This document shows, one piece after another, positions 1-5,994 of a stretch of DNA of 5,994 nucleotides; positions within the stretch are counted from its first letter, which is position 1; each line of letters starts with the position of its first letter. Under the pieces are notes generated by a model that saw nothing but the letters and a program-made list of their open reading frames with translations, had not been told where the DNA came from and searched no databases. A program made the translations under genes and the position numbers. The stretch covers positions 1 to 5,994 of the forward strand of contig JAUXUZ010000225.1 in assembly GCA_030680655.1 (NCBI GenBank), given 5' to 3'. This stretch comes from Phycisphaerales bacterium (GTDB taxonomy: Bacteria > Planctomycetota > Phycisphaerae > Phycisphaerales > UBA1924).

Positions 1-864
1 CGTGACGCCGGGGGTGAAGCCGTTGGGGTTGGCCGCGCCGGGCTGGATGGTCAGCGCCGTTGCCAGAAAGTCCATGTAGTCCTGAAGCGTTGTGGTCGCC
101 GTTACGGTCAGGCTCGAGTCGGGGATGTCGAACGCGCCGGCGAGCGTTCCGCCCATGTGGGCGCCGCGGAGCGTGATGACGTCTCCGGCGGCGGCGATCG
201 AGGCGGGGATCGCTGCGGTGTTCTGGAGGTTGATCAGCAGGCTCGTCGCCGCGATGGCACCGGTAGTATCGGTCAGCGCACCGAGGGTGAGGCGCGAGCC
301 GGCGTTGGCGATCGGGGCGGTGCTGTCGCCGCGGAGGTTGCCCGTGAGGGCGGCGTTGGTCGTCGCCTGAGCGATCCGCAGTTGCCCCAGCGGGATGGTG
401 ACGGGGGTCAGTGTCGTGCGGGTGACCTGGAAGTCCGCGTCAACGCCCCAGCCCATGAGCCGGTCGCCGGAGCCGTTGACGACTTGCTGATCCGAGTTGA
501 GCGTGAAGTTGCCGGCGCGGGTGTAGAAGCGGCTCTGGCCACGGTCGACCATAAAGAAGCCGTTGCCGGCGATGGCCAGATCGGTCTGGTTGCCGGTGGA
601 AGAGAGCGAGCCCGCGCTGAAGTTGCGTTGGGTTCCGCCGATGCGCACGCCGAGCCCGATCTGCACGGGGTTCGTGCCGCCGGATATGTCTCCCGGCGCC
701 GACCCCAGGCTGAAGTTCCGCGAGAACTGGGTCTGAAAGAGCAACCGGTTGGACTTGTACGCGGTGGTGTTGACGTTGGCGATGTTGTTGCCGATGACGT
801 CGAGGTTGCGCGCGTTGGCGTTCAGACCGGAGAGCCCGGTGTACATCGCGGTGGTGGAGGCCAT
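1..864 (-). CDS. flgE: Flagellar hook protein FlgE, N-terminal 288 residues (3' end beyond window)
   Basis: Structural subunit of the flagellar hook, exported by the flagellar type III system and polymerised under the FlgD cap. The frame is open from an ATG at 864-862 to the left edge, giving 288 residues without a stop. The first ~35 residues are the flagellar rod/hook N-terminal domain, with the signature NNIANVNTTAYK at residues 26-37. Further hook-type motifs follow: TDLAIAGNGFF (94-104), FYTRAGNFTLN (113-123) and VNGSGDRLMGW (129-139). Beyond ~150 the sequence is rich in Thr, Ala and Gly, as in variable hook outer domains, and the C-terminal half with the D0/D1 return strand is missing. 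An AGGAGA site 7 nt upstream supports the start. The gene follows flgD and the TIGR02530-like gene, the usual place for the main hook gene, which argues for FlgE over the rod proteins FlgF/FlgG. The identity is strong; only the outer domains are undefined. Confidence 0.93.
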   Translation of the reverse strand, partial: MASTTAMYTGLSGLNANARNLDVIGNNIANVNTTAYKSNRLLFQTQFSRNFSLGSAPGDISGGTNPVQIGLGVRIGGTQRNFSAGSLSSTGNQTDLAIAGNGFFMVDRGQSRFYTRAGNFTLNSDQQVVNGSGDRLMGWGVDADFQVTRTTLTPVTIPLGQLRIAQATTNAALTGNLRGDSTAPIANAGSRLTLGALTDTTGAIAATSLLINLQNTAAIPASIAAAGDVITLRGAHMGGTLAGAFDIPDSSLTVTATTTLQDYMDFLATALTIQPGAANPNGFTPGVT

Positions 865-908
865 CGAAGAGTCTCCTGCTGGGAGCGGAAAAGTCGGGAG
901 AACGAGGA
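865..908 (-). promoter_or_regulatory. flgE leader with strong Shine-Dalgarno
   Basis: This 44-nt gap separates the TIGR02530-like gene from flgE. On the minus strand it carries AGGAGA (877-872), 7 nt before the flgE ATG, the strongest ribosome site in the window along with that of the motE-like gene. That suits a subunit needed in over a hundred copies. Two upstream segments could pair with it: CTCCC (885-881) and TCTCC (901-897). They are too short to claim a real regulatory hairpin. No promoter or terminator is visible. Confidence 0.6.
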
Positions 909-1412
909 CTACCTGATCGATCGTGCCGTGGCGCCGGGAGCGCCCAGGCGTGCGAGCAGTTGCTGTTCGATCAGCCCGGTCACCGTCGCGGAGCCAAGCT
1001 CGCCGGGTGTTCCACCGGCGATCTCCGCGGCCAGGGATGACGGCGGCGCGGCGAGGACGCCGTCGATGTTGGTGATCGCAACCGTGCGGGGGTCCATCAC
1101 TGCGGTCACCTGGCGGCTGAGGACATCCAGCTTGACGGCCTGGCCGTCGATGAGCACAAGCGCGTCGACCATTCCTGCCGATTCGGCGTGGTCCGCGGCG
1201 ACGGCGATGCGCTGGAGTTGCTCGGGCGTGAGCTTGCCGGCAACCTCCGGCGCGGCCTCGACGGGGCGATCGCTGGTCACGCTCCCTGCCCGGGCAGCCG
1301 TGAGCAGGCCGGCGAAGTTCAAGCCACCGTGGTTCGCTGCCGGCCCGGCGGCCGGGGCGGTCGCCTGGGTGCCCAGCAGCGTCCGCAGCATGTTTGTTGA
1401 AAGAGTGCTCAT
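909..1412 (-). CDS. Small flagellar operon protein, TIGR02530/Flagellar_put-like, divergent
   Basis: A 167-residue protein with no established biochemical role, encoded between flgD and flgE. Residues ~60-122 resemble the core of the 'flagellar operon protein' family (TIGR02530, 'Flagellar_put'). A short amphipathic helix (LTPEQLQRIAVAADHAES) is followed by a strand pair, DALVLIDGQAVKLDV and RQVTAVMD, and then the family-typical TNIDG at 114-118. As I recall the family, an SKHAxxRL-like motif usually precedes the core; here residues 1-59 are Ala/Pro/Gly-rich and I cannot find it. About 45 extra residues follow TNIDG, including a possible helix GLIEQQLLARL (146-156). No signal peptide or membrane segment is seen. 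The ATG overlaps the flgD stop as ATGA (1412-1409), and a GGAGG lies 12 nt upstream (1429-1425), a long spacing. A second in-frame ATG at 1391 would remove seven residues. The family assignment is by motif and gene position, without an alignment. Confidence 0.72.
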   Translation of the reverse strand: MSTLSTNMLRTLLGTQATAPAAGPAANHGGLNFAGLLTAARAGSVTSDRPVEAAPEVAGKLTPEQLQRIAVAADHAESAGMVDALVLIDGQAVKLDVLSRQVTAVMDPRTVAITNIDGVLAAPPSSLAAEIAGGTPGELGSATVTGLIEQQLLARLGAPGATARSIR

Positions 1413-1975
1413 TGGACGCCCGGGCCTCCGCTGTCGAAGGTGGTCGGCCTGACCGACGACTCACTCACCGGGAACGGTGCCGCGACCGGGGCCGAGCCGC
1501 CGGTGTTCGGCGCGAGCGTCGGCGTGTTGTTGGTCGGGGGCGGCACGACCGGTGGCTGCTGAGGCCCTTCGAACAGCGGCACATCGACCGTGTCGATGTT
1601 GTTGATCGCGATGCGGTAGCCCGAATCAAGCACGAGCGATGCGCCGCTGCTGGTGCGCACGATCGAGACCGCGATGCCCGACTGGCGGGTGCCGTTCTCG
1701 CTCACGCCACTGACGGCGGCGCCGAGCAGGCTGCTGGCGGCGGAAAACTGGTTCTGGCTCACAAGCTGGTCGAGCTTCGCCGTGAGCGATGTGGAGCTCT
1801 CGATCTGCCTGAGGCTCGACATCTGCTCGAGGATCTGGCTCGAGTCGTTGGGCTTGAGCGGGTCCTGGCTCGTCAGCTCGGCCGTCATGATCCGAACGAA
1901 CGACTCGCTCGACAGCTCGGCGAACTTGTTGCCGCCGGAGAGGTTCGAACCCGATGTGACACCGGAAACGGGCAT
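1409..1975 (-). CDS. flgD: Flagellar hook cap/scaffold protein FlgD, short form with Pro-rich tail
   Basis: FlgD caps the growing hook and guides FlgE assembly; it is exported and then lost when the hook is finished. The conserved N-terminal domain is clear at residues ~18-62: FVRIMTAELTSQDPLKPND (26-44) matches the family's QDPL.P.D signature, and SSLRQIES (53-60) matches its 'FSSLEQ' segment. Residues ~80-132 look like the small tudor-like beta domain, starting LLGAAVSG and ending IAINNIDTV. There is no room for the Ig/FnIII-like domain found inside the ~230-residue enterobacterial FlgD, so this is the short type known from Firmicutes. Residues 133-188 form an extra Pro/Thr/Asn/Ser-rich tail that is probably disordered. 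The ATG at 1975 has GGAG 6 nt upstream (1985-1982). A 48-nt gap separates it from fliK, and its TGA overlaps the next gene. Confidence 0.93.
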   Translation of the reverse strand: MPVSGVTSGSNLSGGNKFAELSSESFVRIMTAELTSQDPLKPNDSSQILEQMSSLRQIESSTSLTAKLDQLVSQNQFSAASSLLGAAVSGVSENGTRQSGIAVSIVRTSSGASLVLDSGYRIAINNIDTVDVPLFEGPQQPPVVPPPTNNTPTLAPNTGGSAPVAAPFPVSESSVRPTTFDSGGPGVQ

Positions 1976-2023
1976 GGGAATCTCCAGTCGCTCGTGCGGT
2001 TGTGCGGGAGCGGCGTCGAACGG
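1976..2023 (-). promoter_or_regulatory. flgD leader with Shine-Dalgarno
   Basis: This 48-nt gap lies between the fliK stop (TAG, 2026-2024) and the flgD ATG. On the minus strand it holds GGAG at 1985-1982, 6 nt from the start. A CTCCC at 2010-2006 could pair weakly with this site. I see no terminator-like hairpin with a T run, so read-through from fliK is expected. Confidence 0.5.
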
Positions 2024-3424
2024 CTAAGCCACGGCGTCGAGCCGGAACGTCAGCACCTGGAGGACTCCGCCCTCAGAATCGACTTCGGGAACCGAGGGCG
2101 TCCTGCCCGTCCCGTCGCCGGCACGCGGGCCGTCTTGCCCGTGTGGTGCAGTTGGCTGGATCGCAATCTCCTTGCCAGCAGCTTCGCCCGCCGCCAGACC
2201 GTCAGATCGAGGGGACCGGTCGTCGGCGGGCCGATCTGGCGCGGCAAGTGCGCTGTCCTCTTCGATCAGCATCGACTCAACGCGCAGTCCTTGCCGCGTG
2301 ATCGAAGCGCAGAGGTCGTCGATCGCCTTACCCACAGCGGCCTTGGCCTTTGCGCTGCCCACCTGAAACCGAACGCTGACCGTCTCGCCCTTGACGTGCA
2401 TGGCGATCCGCATCGAGCCCAGCGCTGACGGGAACAAACGGAGGGTGACCAGCCGCTCGCCGCCGGGCGAGGGAAGGTCGCGCATCGCCACCTGCAGCCC
2501 GTGCTCAACCTGATCGGCGACCTGAGCCGGGGCGTTGCCTTCGCGGGGGGGAAGACCCGCCGCCGAGCGGGGCACGGGCCCCATCGAACCCACCGGAACC
2601 GCCGTGAGCGTCGGCACGAGCGACAACCGCTGCTCGCCCGCGCGAATGGGCGCCTGGACCGCGTTGGCGGCGGCTGTGGCGGCCGCGTCCGCCTTTGAGT
2701 GGTTGGATTGAGTCGGCTGAGCAGGAGACGCGGGCTTGGGTTCGGATGATTGCCCATCTGGTTGCTGGCGCGACTTGGTGTGCGCCGCGCTCGACTCGAT
2801 ATCCGCCCTCTCACGGCGAGGGGGCGGCGAAAGCTCTTCGGGCGAGCTCGCGCCGGCCGGATCGCTCTGGGCAGGCTCTGGAGTCGCTGCGGACTGTTGA
2901 CCCGGTTCCACCTCGATTGAGTTACGGGCTGCCTGGGTGTTGCCGGCGACCGTTCGGGCGACCCGCGCCTGTGCGGCGGGCTTCAACCGCAGCACCGGGT
3001 CAACCCCTGCCAGGATCACGGAAACGACTTCCTGCTCGAACGTCGGCTCGCTTTGGTCCTGCGAAGTCGTTGCGGGGCCTTGGGCGGACTGACCGTCTCG
3101 CTGCGGCTGCTTCGAGTCGTTGGCTGCTCTTGAGGAGGGTCCATCCTCAGCCGCCCCGGTCTCGCGTGAGGCCTCCTCAAGCTTGCTCGCACCCCGATCC
3201 CCGTTAGCGTGTGGGCGGTCGGCGGTCGGTGGCCCGATGCCGCGGCCGGACCGGGGCTCCGAGCGGCGCTCGCTCAGCTGGTCCATAAAACTGGCCACGC
3301 CTCCACGCTTGTGCTGCGCGTGCGTCCGCAGCTTCTGCGCGTTGGCCTGCGCAGTAAGCGACGATGCGCCGGTGGCGGTGGCGAGCGGGTTGGCCGAGTT
3401 GCTGGTTGCTTGGAGTGGTTTCAT
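2024..3424 (-). CDS. fliK: Flagellar hook-length control protein FliK
   Basis: FliK is a secreted molecular ruler that ends hook growth by switching the export gate (FlhB) from rod/hook to filament substrates. The 466-residue product is typical in size. Residues 1-300 are low-complexity, rich in Ala, Ser, Pro, Gln, Glu and Arg, as in FliK ruler regions. A short ordered-looking helix interrupts them at ~128-160 (FEQEVVSVILAGVDPVLRL). The conserved C-terminal Flg_hook domain is at ~302-388: RLVTLRLFPSALGSMRIAMH (324-343) matches the 'L.L.P..LG.v.i' core, followed by VRFQV (351-355) and a helix ending near GLRVESMLIEE (379-389). Unusually, 77 further residues follow this domain, ending in a strand-like LQVLTFRLDAVA. 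The ATG overlaps the upstream stop (ATGA, 3424-3421) and only a poorly spaced AGGA is seen, so translation probably depends on coupling. Protein length and domain order make FliK secure despite the poorly conserved N-terminus. Confidence 0.9.
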   Translation of the reverse strand: MKPLQATSNSANPLATATGASSLTAQANAQKLRTHAQHKRGGVASFMDQLSERRSEPRSGRGIGPPTADRPHANGDRGASKLEEASRETGAAEDGPSSRAANDSKQPQRDGQSAQGPATTSQDQSEPTFEQEVVSVILAGVDPVLRLKPAAQARVARTVAGNTQAARNSIEVEPGQQSAATPEPAQSDPAGASSPEELSPPPRRERADIESSAAHTKSRQQPDGQSSEPKPASPAQPTQSNHSKADAAATAAANAVQAPIRAGEQRLSLVPTLTAVPVGSMGPVPRSAAGLPPREGNAPAQVADQVEHGLQVAMRDLPSPGGERLVTLRLFPSALGSMRIAMHVKGETVSVRFQVGSAKAKAAVGKAIDDLCASITRQGLRVESMLIEEDSALAAPDRPADDRSPRSDGLAAGEAAGKEIAIQPTAPHGQDGPRAGDGTGRTPSVPEVDSEGGVLQVLTFRLDAVA

Positions 3425-4155
3425 GGTCCTGCGGCAGCGGCGGCGGTGACTTCGCCTCGCTTCCGCAGGTCCTCAAGCAACTCCGCTGCCAGCTTCTCGT
3501 CCCCCTTGATGAACTCGGCGAGGATCTTGGAGCGAGCACGGTCGCTCATCGTGGCCAGGTACCGGATCACGATGTCGCGCTGCTTCTTGGCCTGGAACGT
3601 GGCGTCGACCGCCTGGGGACCGGGCGGGACGGCCAGGATCGCGCTGAGCAGCTTGGCGGCGTCGGCCGGCTTCTGTGTCTCAAGGGCCCCCACCGCCTGC
3701 TGGAACTGCTCGTCCTGAGAGATCTGCTTCCACTCGGCCTGCCGGTTGTCGAACTCTGCGCGGGCGGCGTCGAGCGCTGCCGTCTGCCGGTCGAGCTCGT
3801 CGCGCCGGGTCTGGATGAGCTCCTTGAGCTGACGTGCCTCTTCCCTCATGCGTGTCATCTGCTGGTCCAGGATGTCCTGCGCCTGACGCTGCCCCTCGAT
3901 CTTCGCGTCCGACGACACGGGCACACCCTCGCGCTTGCTCGCGATGGCCGCTTCCTTCGCCTTGGCCTCGGCCTCGGCGGAGACGCGGGCCTCCTCGCCC
4001 GCCTGCTCGGTGATCGTTGGCTTGAGCACCTCGTGCACGGCCCGCAGGCGCTCGGCGTTGAGGTGGTCGGTCGCGAAGAGCCAGCCGACGAACCCGCCGA
4101 CGGCGACCAGGTTTGCCACCGCGAGGAAGGCGAGGATGTTCCAGACTCGTTTCAT
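3421..4155 (-). CDS. MotE-like membrane-anchored coiled-coil protein (MgtE_N-type C-terminus)
   Basis: A 244-residue protein with one N-terminal hydrophobic segment at ~7-28 preceded by MKRVWN, which suggests a signal-anchor with the rest in the periplasm. Residues ~48-145 are charged Ala/Glu/Gln/Arg helix with a strong coiled-coil look (MREEARQLKELIQTRRDEL, 103-121). Residues ~150-233 resemble the MotE/MgtE N-terminal repeat fold: KPADAAKLLSAIL (162-174), then IVIRYLATMSDRARSKILAEF (195-215) and KLAAELLEDL (221-230). These fit the 'DAA.IL..M....AA.IL' helical repeats. Proteins of this build (MotE, YlxF, FlbB-like) sit in flagellar operons beside fliJ and fliK; studied members act in stator or motor assembly. 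About 15 extra residues (175-190, VPPGPQ onwards) separate two of the repeats. AAGGAG (4168-4163) lies 7 nt before the ATG. The gene overlaps both fliJ and fliK by 4 nt. The precise role in this organism is inferred. Confidence 0.78.
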   Translation of the reverse strand: MKRVWNILAFLAVANLVAVGGFVGWLFATDHLNAERLRAVHEVLKPTITEQAGEEARVSAEAEAKAKEAAIASKREGVPVSSDAKIEGQRQAQDILDQQMTRMREEARQLKELIQTRRDELDRQTAALDAARAEFDNRQAEWKQISQDEQFQQAVGALETQKPADAAKLLSAILAVPPGPQAVDATFQAKKQRDIVIRYLATMSDRARSKILAEFIKGDEKLAAELLEDLRKRGEVTAAAAAGP

Positions 4156-4637
4156 GTGGCGGCTCCTTCGAGCGTGTCTTCGACGCGGCCGAACCGCATC
4201 AGTGTGAGATCGTCAAGCTCCGCGGACTCGCGGCGTGATTCCTCGGCCTTCCACCGCTCCAGCTGCTGCTGGCGCAGCTTCTCGACGGCCTTGCGGGCGA
4301 CGGCCGCCGCGGTGAGTTGGGCCCTCGCCGACTCGAGGCGTTTCATCACGCCCGCGAGTTCGATGGCCAGCGCTCGCAGCTCCGCCAACCCGTGCAGGCC
4401 GGCTGTCGCCTGCAGCCGGACCGACGAGACGACGACCCGCCCGATGCCCGCACCGCCGGGGCCCAGGAGGGAGCGCATGTCGTTGCGCTCTTGCGTCAGG
4501 CGGCCCTGCACCGCGCGGACCCGTTCATCCAGGTCAACACGGGTCCGCTCGAGCTTCGCCACCACCAGCTGGCGCTCGCGCTCGATGCGCCGGCGTTTCT
4601 CAAGGGCGGCTTCCAGACTGAAGACAAAGCGTGGCAT
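4152..4637 (-). CDS. fliJ: Flagellar export chaperone/stalk protein FliJ
   Basis: FliJ is the small coiled-coil stalk that inserts into the FliI ATPase ring, links it to the FlhA export gate and escorts export chaperones. At 161 residues it is close to the usual ~147. It opens with the family-like MPRFVFSLEAALEKRRRIER, followed by an antiparallel coiled-coil pattern: charged helix at ~8-56, a Gly/Pro turn GPGGAGIG (59-66), and a long second helix from ~84 to 140. The conserved end of that helix is visible as ARKAVEKLRQQQLERWKAEE (114-133) and then ESAELDD (137-143). It follows fliI by 27 nt and overlaps the next gene by 4 nt. No convincing Shine-Dalgarno precedes the ATG, so coupling to fliI translation is likely. 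FliJ diverges fast in sequence, so identity rests on the N-terminal motif, helix pattern, size and position right after fliI. Confidence 0.9.
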   Translation of the reverse strand: MPRFVFSLEAALEKRRRIERERQLVVAKLERTRVDLDERVRAVQGRLTQERNDMRSLLGPGGAGIGRVVVSSVRLQATAGLHGLAELRALAIELAGVMKRLESARAQLTAAAVARKAVEKLRQQQLERWKAEESRRESAELDDLTLMRFGRVEDTLEGAAT

Positions 4638-4664
4638 GGGGTGGGATCAAGCGAAGACACTCGA

Positions 4665-5994
4665 TCAGGCGCTGCGCCTGGCTCCGGGGGTGTTCTGCTG
4701 GGCGTTCCCAGATTCAAGGGCGAGTTTGATCATCTTGGCGCGGGCGTCCTCGAACCGGTCGGCGGTCTTGTCCTGGCGGAGCAGCTCGTTGATCCGCCCG
4801 TGGTAACCGATCGCCAGGTCGGTCTCGGCGTTGGCGCCCTTGGCGTAGGCCCCGATCTGCACGAGGTCTTCAACCTCGCGGTAGAGCGCGAGCAGGCGGA
4901 CCAGTTGCCGGCGCGCAGCCTGGTGGGTGGCGTCGGTCACTTCGTCGGCCACGCGGCTGACCGAGTCGAGCACGTCGATCGCGGGGTAGTGCCCCTTCTG
5001 TGCCAGCGAGCGCGAGAGGATGATGTGCCCGTCGAGAATGCCCCTCGCCGCGTCGGCGACCGGCTCGGTCATGTCGTCGCCCTCGACCAGCACAGTGTAC
5101 AACCCGGTGATCGCCCCGCCGCCGAGCGACGGCGCCACGGCCCCGGCACGCTCGAGCAGCCGGGCCATCGCCGAGAAGACGCTGGGGGTGTACCCCTTGC
5201 TCGCGGGCGGCTCGCCCGCGCTCAGGCCCACCTGGCGCTGCGCGTGGGCGAAGCGCGTCACCGAGTCCATCATCAGCATCACGCTCATCCCGTGGTCGCG
5301 GAAAAACTCCGCCACCGCGCACGCGCTCATCGCGGCGCGGATCCGCATCAGCGGCGACTCGTCGCCGGTCGCGACGATCACCACGCTCCGCGCCAGCCCG
5401 GTCTTGCCCAGCGAGTGCTCGATGAAGTCCTTGACCTCGCGCCCGCGCTCGCCGATCAGGGCCACCACGTTGACGTCACTTGCGCAGCCGCGCGTGATCG
5501 AACCCAGCAGCGTGCTCTTGCCCACGCCCGGCCCGGCGAAGAGGCCGATGCGCTGGCCACGACCGAGCGTGGTCATCAAATCGATGGCCCGGACGCCCGT
5601 CGGCATCGCCGCCGTGATCCGCGAGCGGCTCATCGAGGGCAGCGGGGATGGGTCCAGCGGCTGCGGCAGCAGGTCGTGCAGCACCGGGCCGCCGTCGATC
5701 GGCTCACCGAGCCCGTTGAGCACACGTCCGAGCATGCACCGGCCCACCGCGACCGATTTGTTCGAGTGCAGCGCGACGACGCGGTCGCCCGAGCGGATGC
5801 CCGTGGTCTGGCCCAGCATCATGACGATCGTGTGCAGCCCCGAGAAGCCGACGACCTCACCAACGGCTGATGGCGATTGCCGCGGCCCGAGCTCGGGCAG
5901 GTGAACCAGCGATCCGACCGGGGCGGGCAGGTCGCGCACCAGCAGGCTCAGGCCGCGGACCGCCTCGATGCGGCCGACCACGGCGATCGGCTGC
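4665..5994 (-). CDS. fliI: Flagellum-specific type III export ATPase FliI (5' end beyond window)
   Basis: FliI is a hexameric cytoplasmic ATPase, related to the F1 beta subunit, that unfolds and feeds substrates to the flagellar export gate. Counting from the GTG at 5981, a beta-barrel N-domain ends near residue 95. The P-loop AGPGVGKST is at 149-157, the catalytic glutamate in GERGREV (E178), the Walker B VMLMMD ends at D239, and the GEPPASKGYTPSVF loop spans 257-270. SRSLAQKGHYPAIDVLDS (323-340) holds the expected arginine finger R324. The C-terminal helical domain ends at 438. The GTG is probably not the true start: the frame stays open to the window edge, encoding QPIAV before it, and FliI proteins usually have ~20 further residues ahead of this barrel strand. 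All key catalytic residues are present, so the enzyme looks active. Flagellar neighbours argue against a virulence-type SctN homologue. Its TGA is at 4667-4665. Confidence 0.96.
   Translation of the reverse strand, partial: QPIAVVGRIEAVRGLSLLVRDLPAPVGSLVHLPELGPRQSPSAVGEVVGFSGLHTIVMMLGQTTGIRSGDRVVALHSNKSVAVGRCMLGRVLNGLGEPIDGGPVLHDLLPQPLDPSPLPSMSRSRITAAMPTGVRAIDLMTTLGRGQRIGLFAGPGVGKSTLLGSITRGCASDVNVVALIGERGREVKDFIEHSLGKTGLARSVVIVATGDESPLMRIRAAMSACAVAEFFRDHGMSVMLMMDSVTRFAHAQRQVGLSAGEPPASKGYTPSVFSAMARLLERAGAVAPSLGGGAITGLYTVLVEGDDMTEPVADAARGILDGHIILSRSLAQKGHYPAIDVLDSVSRVADEVTDATHQAARRQLVRLLALYREVEDLVQIGAYAKGANAETDLAIGYHGRINELLRQDKTADRFEDARAKMIKLALESGNAQQNTPGARRSA

Noticed and set aside
157..1452. 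431-codon open frame on the plus strand
   Set aside because: It runs across flgE, the TIGR02530-like gene and the end of flgD in antisense. Its composition is that of a shadow frame and it has no motif.
1394..2428. 344-codon open frame on the plus strand
   Set aside because: Antisense to flgD and the fliK hook domain, both supported by family motifs; the Arg-rich product has no recognisable domain.
2266..2814. 182-codon minus-strand frame inside fliK
   Set aside because: An Arg/Ser/Pro-rich alternative frame of fliK, overlapping the sequence that encodes the conserved Flg_hook domain; there is no independent evidence for it.
2024..3424. Low-complexity region of fliK as a possible repeat array or frameshifted gene
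   Set aside because: The frame is intact, no repeated unit is seen, and Ala/Pro/Gln/Ser-rich disorder is normal for the FliK ruler region.
4638..4664. fliI-fliJ gap as a possible terminator or promoter
   Set aside because: At 27 nt it holds no hairpin with a T run and no recognisable -35/-10 pair; it is an ordinary intra-operon spacer.
3364..4806. 480-codon open frame on the plus strand
   Set aside because: Antisense to the motE-like gene, fliJ and the ends of fliK and fliI. The Leu/Arg/Ser-rich translation mirrors the codon pattern of the opposite strand, and there is no ribosome site or domain.
4317..5870. 517-codon open frame on the plus strand
   Set aside because: It lies wholly antisense to fliI and fliJ, which have unmistakable conserved motifs. 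Its product is a low-complexity His/Arg/Gly/Val-rich sequence with no recognisable domain, typical of an antisense frame in GC-rich DNA.

Overview
The window is a GC-rich stretch of a bacterial flagellar biosynthesis operon. All seven recognisable genes lie on the minus strand, so transcription runs from the right edge (5994) towards the left edge (1). In transcription order they are fliI (export ATPase, 5' end cut by the window), fliJ (export chaperone/stalk), a membrane-anchored coiled-coil protein of MotE/MgtE-N type, fliK (hook-length control), flgD (hook cap), a small 'flagellar operon protein' of the TIGR02530/Flagellar_put type, and flgE (hook protein, 3' end cut by the window). I see no RNA gene, mobile element, CRISPR array or tandem repeat.

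Organism: the composition, the very long antisense open frames and the order fliI-fliJ-motE-like-fliK-flgD-TIGR02530-flgE fit a high-GC bacterium whose flagellar cluster is arranged as in Firmicutes, spirochaetes and planctomycetes rather than enterobacteria. My best guess is Planctomycetota (Phycisphaerae-like), but this rests on the general look of the proteins and gene order. No marker gene is present to prove it.

Layout: 5994-4665 fliI; 27-nt gap; 4637-4152 fliJ; 4-nt ATGA overlap; 4155-3421 motE-like; 4-nt ATGA overlap; 3424-2024 fliK; 48-nt gap with a Shine-Dalgarno (SD) site; 1975-1409 flgD; 4-nt ATGA overlap; 1412-909 TIGR02530-like; 44-nt gap with a strong SD; 864-1 flgE. No gap is long enough for an obvious internal promoter or terminator, so this is probably one transcript whose promoter lies beyond the right edge.

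How the genes work together: FliI and FliJ power and gate type III export of rod and hook subunits. FlgD forms the scaffold under which FlgE polymerises. FliK measures the hook and switches export specificity. The TIGR02530-type protein has no established role but sits between cap and hook genes. The MotE-like protein is probably a periplasmic, membrane-anchored helper of the motor or stator. The most unusual points are the divergent TIGR02530-like protein (the usual N-terminal motif is not visible and there is an extra C-terminal tail), the short FlgD with a proline-rich tail, and the long tail on FliK after its hook domain. I found no wholly novel system: this is core flagellar machinery with lineage-specific modifications.
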